Assembly (NCBI GenBank): GCA_964646225.1
Contig: CAZYAD010000046.1
Location: 1-9,935 of the forward strand
Length of the DNA: 9,935 nt
Origin: UBA4644 sp964646225
GTDB taxonomy: Bacteria > Bacillota > Clostridia > Oscillospirales > Butyricicoccaceae
Direction: 5' to 3'
Positions 1 through 6,568 of this stretch are shown here, one piece after another. Numbering within the stretch: the first letter of the stretch is position 1; every line of letters starts with the position of its first letter. A program made the translations under genes and the position numbers. The notes under the pieces are model-generated. The model saw only the letters and a list, made by a program, of their open reading frames with translations, had not been told where the DNA came from and ran no database searches.

Positions 1-2412
1 CAGGGCGATGGTACCGGCAAGTTCAATCCCAATGACTATGTCACCACCGCTGCTGTTGCCAAGATGCTGCTGACCGCTATGGGTTATGTGGCTGAGGATC
101 GCGGCTATGTGGGCGCCAACTGGGAAAAGAATGTCCTGGCCGATGCCAACCTCGTCGGTCTGCTGTCCGGCTACAACTACAGCACCACCGGCTATGCTCC
201 CCGTCAGTGGGTCGCCGTCATGTTCTACAACGCTCTGCTGAAGGGCGCTTGCATTGACAACATGACTCCCGGCAGCATGACTGGCGTCATCTATGGTCCC
301 ACCTATGGTACCAATGTTACCGCTCGCAAGACCCTGGGCGAGAAGTACTACGGCCTGAAGACCTACACCGGTTATCTGTATGCTACCAGAAATGCAGTTC
401 TGGACACCGTTGATAACAGCGGCAGACCTGCTTCCGGCAATGTCATCATTTCCGATGGCGACGATTACATCGAAGTCAAGGCTTCCGGCCTGACCGCTGC
501 CGATCTGGGCCAGCAGTTCCATGTGATTTACAAGGAAGGCGGCAAAACCGTTTATTCCGTTCGCAACACCGGCAAGTCTGTTGTTGCTGAAGCTCTGGGC
601 GAGACCATCGACAAGGATCTGGTTTACGGCACCGGCGCTCGCACCGAAGAGGATACCGCTGAGGCTAAGAACCACTACGAGTATACCGTTGATGAGACTC
701 AGCTGGCTCTGGAAGCTTCCATCCGTGTTCTGACCAACAAGGATGCCTATCTGACTCATCCCATCAAGGCCAACGAGGAGAAATCTCCCGTTTCCGCTAT
801 GGACAAAATCATTGCTGCCGATAAGAAGACCTCCAATCTGGTCAAGGTCATCGACCGCAATGGCGATGGCGAGATCGATTATGTTATCGAGACCGTCTAT
901 GCTTACGCTAAAGTTACCAAGGTCAACTCCTACAGCTACGGCGACTATGTCTGGCTGCAGTTTGTCGATAAGCAGACTGCCACCAAGTACTATGTTGACG
1001 ACTCTATCATCTGCGATGAGGATCTGGTTGTCGGCAACTATGTGAAGGTTGCTGTCGATTATGACTCCAGCGTCTATGCTCTGGAAGTTCTGGATGTCGA
1101 GTCCGATGTGACCGTCACCAAGATCAAGAGCGGCGTTTACACCATCGGCGGCGCGGATTATCGCATGGCCAAGAATGGCTGGAATTCCAAAGTCTCCCTG
1201 AAGGATGACCTGGACATCGTTTATGATGGCGACCTGCTGGTCTATGCCGGTGAGCATGTGACCTATGTTGCTGATCTGGACGCTCTGAACGAGATGCTGT
1301 GCGTCGTTACCAACACCTCTGACCACTATGTCTTCAACAACGTTGGCGGTTACAATGCCGTTAAGGTTCTGACCATTGATGGCAACGAGGAGTGGTATCG
1401 CCTGTACAACGAAGATAAGGATGTCGAGACCTTTGAGGGCAACCTGTACTGGCTGACCATCAAGTCCAACGGCTCTGCCTGGCTGCGCGACTACACCGAG
1501 ATCGACAACTGCGCTGTTGCTGATCCCATCGCTCCCATCGAGGATGGCACTCTGAAGGCCACCGAGACCAAGACCACCTATCGTAAGGATACCAAGAGCG
1601 AGCTGATGTATGTTGATACCGAGGCTACCTTCTTCCTGTATGACACCGATGAGGAAGAGTACTCCATTGGCACCGTTGGCGAGCTGGGTCTGGGCACCGA
1701 CAACGCTTCTGACTTCCAGGGCTTTGTCAACGACGATGACGACTGGACTTACATGGTCGCCGGCCTGATCAAGGGCGATCCCTCCGGCGCTTCTGCCAAG
1801 GGCAAGGGCTACGCTCTGACCGTCAGCGATGTTTACACCATCTACGACGAGGATGATGATGAGACCTACAATGTGGTCGATGTCATGTTCCCCGGCGATG
1901 AGGAAGCTACCACCATCATCCTGGCCAACGAGAATCTGACTGCTATCACCGTGGATGAGCTGTTCTACTACAACTATGTTGGCAAGAAGTACACTCTGTC
2001 TGAGGTTGAGTGGACCGGCGAGTGGACCAACAACAGCAGCGTTAAGGATGCCAGCAAGTACGAATCTGGCTATTATGAAATCTACAATGTCGATGGCACC
2101 GACTTCACTGCTGTGCTGAACGAAGACGTGCGCTACGATGTGTGGACTGCTGACAGCGACGGCGTCGACATTCTGGTTCATATCGTGAACTGGTCTGCTG
2201 CTGACGAGGACGGCAAGCGCGAGGTCACCGGCGAGAGCTTTGCCTTTGCCGAGGAGCTGGATGGCGACATGATCGATGGCAAGTACGATGGCAACACCAA
2301 GTACTTCTCTGACTTCAGCGCTATCTATGAGAAGACCAACGAGGATTGGGATCGCGAGTACAGCCTGCTGTATGTCACCATCTATGTCCTCGAGGACTAT
2401 GTTACCGAATAA
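1..2412 (+). CDS. SLH-domain surface (S-layer type) protein, 5' end missing
   Basis: The frame is open from base 1 to the TAA at 2410-2412, giving 803 visible residues; the real start lies upstream, and the ATG at 64 is internal. Residues 1-28 read as the end of an SLH repeat (GDGTGKFNPND, then AAVAKMLLTAMGY). Residues about 50-80 resemble the next repeat (LVGLLSGY, then APRQWVAVMFYNALL). SLH repeats bind secondary cell-wall polymers, so the protein is probably exported and wall-anchored; its signal peptide would be off the window. The remaining roughly 700 residues are rich in Asp, Tyr, Val and Thr, with few Cys and acidic runs at 548-553, 578-581 and 616-621, suggesting beta-rich extracellular modules. 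A loop at 285-293 (DRNGDGEID) resembles a calcium-binding loop. I do not recognise a catalytic domain and see no LPXTG motif; the protein ends YVTE. Codon choice (many GCT, GTT and GTC) differs from the genes downstream and fits high expression. Confidence 0.9.
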   Translation, partial: QGDGTGKFNPNDYVTTAAVAKMLLTAMGYVAEDRGYVGANWEKNVLADANLVGLLSGYNYSTTGYAPRQWVAVMFYNALLKGACIDNMTPGSMTGVIYGPTYGTNVTARKTLGEKYYGLKTYTGYLYATRNAVLDTVDNSGRPASGNVIISDGDDYIEVKASGLTAADLGQQFHVIYKEGGKTVYSVRNTGKSVVAEALGETIDKDLVYGTGARTEEDTAEAKNHYEYTVDETQLALEASIRVLTNKDAYLTHPIKANEEKSPVSAMDKIIAADKKTSNLVKVIDRNGDGEIDYVIETVYAYAKVTKVNSYSYGDYVWLQFVDKQTATKYYVDDSIICDEDLVVGNYVKVAVDYDSSVYALEVLDVESDVTVTKIKSGVYTIGGADYRMAKNGWNSKVSLKDDLDIVYDGDLLVYAGEHVTYVADLDALNEMLCVVTNTSDHYVFNNVGGYNAVKVLTIDGNEEWYRLYNEDKDVETFEGNLYWLTIKSNGSAWLRDYTEIDNCAVADPIAPIEDGTLKATETKTTYRKDTKSELMYVDTEATFFLYDTDEEEYSIGTVGELGLGTDNASDFQGFVNDDDDWTYMVAGLIKGDPSGASAKGKGYALTVSDVYTIYDEDDDETYNVVDVMFPGDEEATTIILANENLTAITVDELFYYNYVGKKYTLSEVEWTGEWTNNSSVKDASKYESGYYEIYNVDGTDFTAVLNEDVRYDVWTADSDGVDILVHIVNWSAADEDGKREVTGESFAFAEELDGDMIDGKYDGNTKYFSDFSAIYEKTNEDWDREYSLLYVTIYVLEDYVTE

Positions 2413-2447
2413 TCCCCCCTCTTTCCTTCCCCTTTAACGCATAACCA

Positions 2448-2482
2448 GACGCCCCCGGCTGTATGCCGGGGGCGTCCTTTTT
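2448..2482 (+). terminator. Rho-independent terminator of the SLH gene
   Basis: A perfect 12-bp GC-rich stem (2448-2459 with 2465-2476) closes a 5-base loop, TGTAT, and is followed by CTTTTT. It lies 35 bases after the stop of the surface-protein gene and just before the rsmI promoter, so it separates the two transcription units. Confidence 0.93.
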
Positions 2483-2492
2483 GCATTTCTCC

Positions 2493-2521
2493 GTGACATC
2501 TGCGGCCATCTGTGGTATACT
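2493..2521 (+). promoter_or_regulatory. Predicted sigma-A promoter of the rsmI operon
   Basis: The -35 element is GTGACA (2493-2498, five of six consensus bases). After a 17-base spacer comes TATACT (2516-2521), preceded by TGG at 2513-2515, an extended -10. Transcription would start near 2528, leaving a leader of only about 15 bases before the rsmI ATG. The ribosome binding site is GAAGGTGAT at 2531-2539, with a perfect match to the anti-Shine-Dalgarno over GGTGAT. Confidence 0.8.
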
Positions 2522-2542
2522 ACCTTCAAAGAAGGTGATCTC

Positions 2543-3403
2543 ATGCCCGAAGTCCCCGCCCCCGGCACCCTGTATGTGGTGGCGACACCCATCGGCAATC
2601 TGGGCGACCTCTCGCCCCGCGCGCTGGAGACCCTCCGCGCTGTGGATTTCATCGCCGCCGAGGACACCCGTGTCGGCGCCAAGCTTTTGAATAAATTCGA
2701 AATCAAAAAGCCGCAAATCTCCTACTTTGAGCACAATCGACGCACAAAAGGGGAGTATATCCTGTCCCGCCTGCTCTCCGGCGAGTCCTGCGCCATCATC
2801 ACGGATGCCGGCACCCCCGCCATCTCCGATCCCGGCGTGGATCTGGTGGAGCTCTGCCGGCAAAACGCCATCCCCGTGGTGTCGGTGCCCGGCTGCTGCG
2901 CCGCCGTGGCCGCCCTTTCCATCTCCGGGATGCCCTGCGGGCGGTTCACCTTTGAGGGGTTTCTTTCCACGACTGCCAAAAACCGGAAGGAGCACCTGAA
3001 CGAGGTCAAATACGAAAAGCGCACCATGGTTTTTTACGAGGCGCCCCACAAGCTGCTGCGCACCCTGCGGGATATGCTGGATTGCTGGGGCGACCGCCCC
3101 GTGGCCCTCTGCCGTGAGCTCACCAAGCTCCACGAGGAGTGCCTGCGCACCACCCTTTCCGGCGCGCTGGAGCATTTTTCCCAGACGCCGCCCCGGGGCG
3201 AGTTTGTGCTGATCGTCGGCGGCGCGGAGGAGGCTCCGCCCCCCAAGGCCCAGACCGACCTGCTGGCCCAGGTGCAGGCCCTGCTGGAGCAGGGGCAGCC
3301 GCTGATGGCTGCCGTCAAGCAGGTCTCCCGGGAAAACAGCGCCCCCAAAAACCGCCTCTATCAGGAGGCGCTGGAACGATTTGGACGCCGGGATGGGGAC
3401 TAA
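2543..3403 (+). CDS. rsmI: 16S rRNA (cytidine-1402-2'-O)-methyltransferase RsmI
   Basis: RsmI uses S-adenosylmethionine to 2'-O-methylate C1402 in the decoding centre of 16S rRNA, in the cytoplasm. The 286-residue product has the usual length for the family. Tetrapyrrole-methylase-fold motifs appear in order: TLYVVATPIGNLGDLS near the N terminus, AEDTR at about 39-43, TDAGTPAISDPG at about 87-98, VPGCCAAVAAL, GFLSTTAKNRKEHL, FYEAPHKL, then CRELTKLHEE and GEFVLIVGG. The C-terminal tail (SRENSAPKNRLYQEAL) matches the small helical domain of RsmI. The ATG at 2543 has a good ribosome binding site and sits just behind a strong promoter. It is the first gene of an overlapping four-gene operon; its last 23 bases overlap the DNA glycosylase gene. 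Nothing essential seems to be missing. Identification is from motif recognition and is very secure. Confidence 0.97.
   Translation: MPEVPAPGTLYVVATPIGNLGDLSPRALETLRAVDFIAAEDTRVGAKLLNKFEIKKPQISYFEHNRRTKGEYILSRLLSGESCAIITDAGTPAISDPGVDLVELCRQNAIPVVSVPGCCAAVAALSISGMPCGRFTFEGFLSTTAKNRKEHLNEVKYEKRTMVFYEAPHKLLRTLRDMLDCWGDRPVALCRELTKLHEECLRTTLSGALEHFSQTPPRGEFVLIVGGAEEAPPPKAQTDLLAQVQALLEQGQPLMAAVKQVSRENSAPKNRLYQEALERFGRRDGD
3363..3368 (+). promoter_or_regulatory. Ribosome binding site for the glycosylase gene, inside rsmI
   Basis: AGGAGG lies inside the end of rsmI, 12 bases before a TTG (3381) and 24 bases before the first in-frame ATG (3393). The spacing is long for the TTG but far too long for the ATG, so it favours the TTG start. 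Ribosomes finishing rsmI could also re-initiate here. Confidence 0.55.
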
Positions 3404-4016
3404 GCTGCCGTCTGCGGTCTATCAGGCCGATGCCATTACCCTCGCCCGGCGGCTGCTGGGGTGCCGTCTGCTCCACCGGACGGAGGCCGGCCTGTGCGGC
3501 GGCGTGATCGTGGAGACCGAGGCCTATATGGGCTTGGAGGACGACGCCGCCCACAGCTATCGCGGCCGCCCGGGAGGGCGGGTCAATGTGCAGTATGGCC
3601 CCGGCGGCACCGCCTATATTTACCTGATCTACGGCCTGCACAGCTGCATGAATGTGGTGGCCAACGCGCCCGGCGTGCCGGAAGCGGTGCTCATCCGCGC
3701 CCTTCGTCCCGATGAGGGCCTGCCGCTGATGCGTCTCCGCCGCCCCAGGGCCAGAAACGACCGGCAGCTGTGCGCCGGCCCCGGCAGACTGTGCGCCGCG
3801 CTGGACATCACCCGGCAGCAATACGGGCTGGAGCTGACCGGCGACACCCTCTGGATCGAGGACCGTTCGCAGCTGCCGCCTATCACCGCCAGTCCGCGCA
3901 TCGGCGTGGATTATGCAAAGCTATGCGGACAAAAGCCCTGGCGCTTCACCATCACCGGCGATCCCTGGGTCAGCGTCCGCCCGCCCTGCGAGCCCGGAAA
4001 GGAGCTTGAGCCATGA
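3381..4016 (+). CDS. 3-methyladenine DNA glycosylase, AAG/MPG family
   Basis: This base-excision repair enzyme flips out and removes alkylated or deaminated purines (3-methyladenine, hypoxanthine) from DNA. The 211-residue product matches the single-domain AAG fold. ETEAYMGLEDDAAHS at residues 45-59 carries the counterparts of human AAG catalytic Glu125 (E47), Tyr127 (Y49) and His136 (H58). YIYLIYGLHSCMN at 79-91 supplies the counterparts of Tyr159 (Y81) and Asn169 (N91). Later blocks EAVLIRALRP and AGPGRLCAAL also fit. All key residues are present, so it should be active. The start is uncertain: TTG at 3381 is preferred because AGGAGG lies upstream, but ATG at 3393 would only remove four residues. 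The gene overlaps the end of rsmI by 23 bases, and its stop overlaps the next gene's ATG (ATGA), indicating coupled translation in one operon. The family name is secure; I give no symbol because usage varies. Confidence 0.95.
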   Translation: MDAGMGTKLPSAVYQADAITLARRLLGCRLLHRTEAGLCGGVIVETEAYMGLEDDAAHSYRGRPGGRVNVQYGPGGTAYIYLIYGLHSCMNVVANAPGVPEAVLIRALRPDEGLPLMRLRRPRARNDRQLCAGPGRLCAALDITRQQYGLELTGDTLWIEDRSQLPPITASPRIGVDYAKLCGQKPWRFTITGDPWVSVRPPCEPGKELEP

Positions 4017-4723
4017 CAGAATTGGACTGGAGCGATTTTCGCTCTGAGCTGAACCCGGAGGCACTGTCCCGCAGCATTGCGGCGGACAGCAGCCCCCAGA
4101 ACAAGGCGCGGGAGTTTGCCGTACTGAAAACGGCCTCCTTCCTGATCTTCGCCCCCGCGCCCGGCAAGGCCGCGGCCATCCTGAACAAAAACAAGGAATC
4201 CCTGCTGGCGGCCTTCACCTCCATGGAGGAGCTGAACAAATGGCCCTTCCCCCGGAACGAGGTGGAGGAGGCCAGCTTTACCCAGCTGCAGCTGCTGGTA
4301 GAGGAAAACCCCCGGCTGGAGGGCATTGTGATCGATCCCTTCGGCAAGTCCCTTGTCCTGCGGCGGGGACATCTGGCAGACATCGATGCCACCCTGGCGG
4401 CGGCCTGTCCCCAGCGGGAGCTGCAGCTGCGCCCCACCCGGGATTATCCCGTTGGCCTGCCGCTGGCGGTGCGGGAGCTGTGTGCAAAGCATCCGGAGGT
4501 CTATCGGGCGTGGCTGCTGGCCGCCCGCGCCCCCGGTGACCCTCGGGACTACAAGCTGCTGGTGGTGGATCTGGACGGTGACGGAAAGACGCTGTTCCCC
4601 CAGCTGGCAAAGGCGCTGCGGCTGTATCTCCGTCAGGGCGAACGGCTGGAGCTGCGCAAGGCGGACATCGGCCTGCTGCGGATCGCCGAGCAGGCTACCC
4701 GCCCGCTGTATGAAAAGCCGTGA
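4013..4723 (+). CDS. SseB-like protein (SseB N-terminal-type domain)
   Basis: The 236-residue product has no signal peptide or membrane segment and should be cytoplasmic. The segment LLAAFTSMEELNKW (64-77), followed by LLVEENPRLEGIVIDPFGKSL (95-114), is the pattern of the SseB N-terminal domain, in which a strand of the form 'AFTS...E...W' precedes a Gly-hydrophobic-Asn/Asp-Pro motif. The C-terminal half (residues 150-230, with WLLAARAPG and KLLVVDLDGDGKTLFPQL) resembles the SseB C-terminal domain. The name comes from a serine-sensitivity phenotype in Escherichia coli; no biochemical activity is established, so no precise function can be given here. It starts at the ATG of an ATGA overlap with the glycosylase gene behind an AAAGGAG ribosome binding site, and ends in a GTGA overlap with the next gene. 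The family call rests on motif memory and is moderately sure; the reading frame is certain. Confidence 0.75.
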   Translation: MTELDWSDFRSELNPEALSRSIAADSSPQNKAREFAVLKTASFLIFAPAPGKAAAILNKNKESLLAAFTSMEELNKWPFPRNEVEEASFTQLQLLVEENPRLEGIVIDPFGKSLVLRRGHLADIDATLAAACPQRELQLRPTRDYPVGLPLAVRELCAKHPEVYRAWLLAARAPGDPRDYKLLVVDLDGDGKTLFPQLAKALRLYLRQGERLELRKADIGLLRIAEQATRPLYEKP

Positions 4724-5223
4724 CTGCCATGGAAGAAATTTTGCTGGCGCACTTTGCCGCCTATCCTGCCATGACGCCGCAGGACGGCGTGAAGCTGCTG
4801 TATCAGAGCGCCTTCGGCCCCGGACACCTGTTGGCCGCCCCTGACCGCGCCCTGACCTTTTTGCGGCGGGAGCTGGAGGAAACGCTGCCCGCTCCGGGCC
4901 CGCTGTATGAGCCCATCGGCGGCGGCTATGCCCGCCTGCAGCTGGCGGCGGCCCGCGATGCCGGGCTTTCGGCAGAAACGATCTTCCGGGAATTTTCCCG
5001 CGCGGCGGAAAGTCCCTGCCTGGGATCTGCCGCCTTTGAGGAGGGCCTGGCGCTGCTGGAGCGACTGACCGCCCGGGACGCAGCCCCCTTTTCCTCCGAC
5101 GGGCTGGCGGCCTATCTGCGGGAATACCGGGCCGCAGGCTGCCCCATGGTCTCTCACAGCCCGGTTTATCGGGAGCATTACCACCCCGCCTACCGGGTGG
5201 TCTTTGCACCAACGCGCACCTGA
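4720..5223 (+). CDS. Conserved hypothetical protein, last gene of the rsmI operon
   Basis: I do not recognise a named domain. The 167-residue soluble protein has conserved-looking blocks: HFAAYPAMTPQDGVKLLYQ (11-29), FGPGHLL (32-38), YEPIGGGYARLQL (63-75) and a C-terminal HSPVYREHYHPAYRVV (146-161) rich in His, Tyr and Arg. That blockwise pattern suggests a real family with a binding or catalytic site, perhaps one I have met as an unannotated Clostridia protein. The GTG at 4720 overlaps the upstream stop as GTGA and is chosen for coupling; ATG at 4729 would lose three residues. No strong ribosome binding site precedes either, which supports translational coupling. Its high GC codon use matches the neighbours, so it is native. 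It ends at TGA 5221-5223, 67 bases before the operon terminator. Confidence 0.85.
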   Translation: MTAMEEILLAHFAAYPAMTPQDGVKLLYQSAFGPGHLLAAPDRALTFLRRELEETLPAPGPLYEPIGGGYARLQLAAARDAGLSAETIFREFSRAAESPCLGSAAFEEGLALLERLTARDAAPFSSDGLAAYLREYRAAGCPMVSHSPVYREHYHPAYRVVFAPTRT

Positions 5224-5290
5224 GGACAGCGACCGCTGCATATTACTTAATAAGGTGCAGGAGCCTCCTGCGGTCTCCTGACAGCCTCAA

Positions 5291-5324
5291 CAGCCCTCCG
5301 GCGCCTGTGCCGGAGGGCTGTTTT
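5291..5324 (+). terminator. Rho-independent terminator of the rsmI operon
   Basis: A perfect 12-bp stem (5291-5302 with 5309-5320) closes a six-base loop, GCCTGT, and is followed by TTTT. It lies between two convergent genes. Read on the minus strand, the hairpin is followed only by TTG, so it serves the plus-strand operon well and the minus-strand ATPase gene poorly. Confidence 0.93.
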
Positions 5325-5329
5325 ACCGT

Positions 5330-6370
5330 TCAGGGGCGGGACTTGTCGCCGCGGATCCGTTCCAGAAGCCGTGCGCAATGGCTGTCCAGTGCGGCAAGGT
5401 CGAGATGGGGCCGATAGAGCGCCTCGATCCGGTCGTGCAGCCCGTGGGCGGCGGCGATCTCCGCCACCGCGTCCTCCAGCAAAGCATTCTCGGTTCGCTG
5501 CTTGAGCCGTAGAAGTCCCCGCTGCCCCGACAGCCTCTCCCGATCCAGCAGCCCCTCCAGATGCACCCGCCGGGAGGGAGAAAAGGACGTGGGCCCGGAG
5601 ACAAAGGCCAGCCCGCAGTCGGGCAGCAGCAGATGCCGCAGCCGCCGGGGCTCCAGCGGATCATAGCAGCCATAGACCGTCTGTCCCCGCTCCAGCCCCT
5701 CCTGCATCAGCCGCTGCAGTAGCCCCTCTGCCAGTCCGCAGGGATCCTCCAGGGCGATGACCCGGGCAAAGTGTGTTTCCACCGTTTCCCACAGACACAA
5801 ATACCCTTTGGGCGTGCAGCCCTCCAAAAACCGCCGCCGCAGCCGTCCCGGCCCCTCTGCACGGGGAATTTCCCGCAGCAGCGGTCGGATGCGGCATTCC
5901 GGCTCCCGCAGCAGCGCCGCACGCAGCCGTTCCCGCCGATCCTCCCGCAGCAGCACCGCCGCCTTCAGTAGCCGCCAGGCCTGGGCGTAGTGCTGTCCCG
6001 CCGCCGCTTTGAGGGCATAGAGCACCGGCCGCTGGGCCGCCAGCCCCTCCTGATCCAGCAGCGGCGGCAGCTCCAGATAGTCCCCGTCGCAGCCCGGGAA
6101 GACTGGCTCGAACACATGGGGCGCGGTGGCGTCCAGCAGTGCGGCCCCCGACACCACTGCCCCGTCCAGCGAATCGGGGTCGGAGGAGCAGAGCAGCACC
6201 TCCTCCGCGCCCCCCAGCGCCTCTGCCAGCTGCCGGATGCAGGTGGACTTCCCGCACCCCGGCCCGCCCTTCAATGCATAGAGCCGCCGATCCTCCTCGC
6301 GCTGAAAATCGGGAAGCAGCGAAACGAACCCCTCCCCGGAGTTGGCCCCCAGAAAAAAACCATACGCCAT
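5330..6370 (-). CDS. P-loop ATPase, PRK06851-like, second nucleotide site degenerate
   Basis: The 346-residue product starts MAYGFFLGANSGEGF and has a clear Walker A motif, GGPGCGKST, at residues 35-43 after the strand RRLYALK. CSSDPDSLDG (61-70) and LLDATAPHV (78-86) follow, a combination I associate with the PRK06851 family of Firmicute ATPases of unknown role. Members of that family are, as I recall, two-domain proteins with a second P-loop. Here the second half opens with the expected CTPKGY (185-190), but the following P-loop position reads ALEDPCGLAEGLL, with no GK[ST]. The start is ATG at 6370-6368, eight bases after AAAGGAG (6385-6379). An upstream in-frame GTG at 6379-6377 overlaps that ribosome binding site, so it is rejected. 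The gene is convergent with the rsmI operon and divergent from the Asp23-like gene, and stands alone. No membrane segment is seen, so it is probably cytoplasmic. Substrate and partner are unknown. Confidence 0.85.
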   Translation of the reverse strand: MAYGFFLGANSGEGFVSLLPDFQREEDRRLYALKGGPGCGKSTCIRQLAEALGGAEEVLLCSSDPDSLDGAVVSGAALLDATAPHVFEPVFPGCDGDYLELPPLLDQEGLAAQRPVLYALKAAAGQHYAQAWRLLKAAVLLREDRRERLRAALLREPECRIRPLLREIPRAEGPGRLRRRFLEGCTPKGYLCLWETVETHFARVIALEDPCGLAEGLLQRLMQEGLERGQTVYGCYDPLEPRRLRHLLLPDCGLAFVSGPTSFSPSRRVHLEGLLDRERLSGQRGLLRLKQRTENALLEDAVAEIAAAHGLHDRIEALYRPHLDLAALDSHCARLLERIRGDKSRP

Positions 6371-6378
6371 GCCATACA

Positions 6379-6385
6379 CTCCTTT
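6379..6385 (-). promoter_or_regulatory. Ribosome binding site deciding the ATPase start
   Basis: On the minus strand AAAGGAG (6385-6379) is followed, eight bases later, by ATG at 6370-6368. The longer start at GTG 6379-6377 would overlap this site and is therefore unlikely. Confidence 0.85.
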
Positions 6386-6450
6386 GCAAGATCATTTTGG
6401 CCCATTCTATGGCTCATCCGCCGGGAATGTGCCGCCCGATGTCCCGTCAA

Positions 6451-6478
6451 TTCATACAAAATTCAAAAGTTTTCGCAA
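6451..6478 (-). promoter_or_regulatory. Candidate promoter for the minus-strand ATPase
   Basis: On the minus strand TTGCGA (6478-6473) and TATGAA (6456-6451) are 16 bases apart, each matching four of six sigma-A consensus positions. The AT-rich block between the divergent genes makes a promoter here plausible. It would give a leader of about 75 bases. It is weak and unproven. Confidence 0.3.
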
Positions 6479-6505
6479 AAAAGCCGTGCATTTTTTCGGC
6501 GCGTA

Positions 6506-6514
6506 TGCTATTAT
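6506..6514 (+). promoter_or_regulatory. Candidate extended -10 promoter for the Asp23-like/fakA unit
   Basis: TGCTATTAT is an extended -10 element in the AT-rich divergent spacer, 55 bases before the Asp23-like ATG. No good -35 is visible at the usual distance (GTGCAT at 6486-6491). Another possible -10 is GATAAT at 6539-6544, also without a clear -35. The ribosome binding site AGGAGG is at 6555-6560. Confidence 0.45.
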
Positions 6515-6568
6515 TATCCTGTGTAAATTCGTCCCGTTGATAATTTTAGAAAAAAGGAGGGCGCGCCC

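Noticed and set aside
2402..3175. A 257-codon minus-strand open frame over the terminator and rsmI
   Set aside because: It is antisense to rsmI and spans a perfect terminator hairpin; its composition is typical of shadow frames.
3911..5212. A 433-codon minus-strand open frame across three operon genes
   Set aside because: It is antisense to recognised or well-structured genes, has low-complexity Arg/Gly/Pro composition and no sensible start signal.
5257..5271. A 15-base palindrome as a stand-alone terminator or operator
   Set aside because: The arms meet at a single base, so only a short stem with a 5-base loop can form, and no T-tract follows; it is better considered part of the wider fold reported at 5221-5289.
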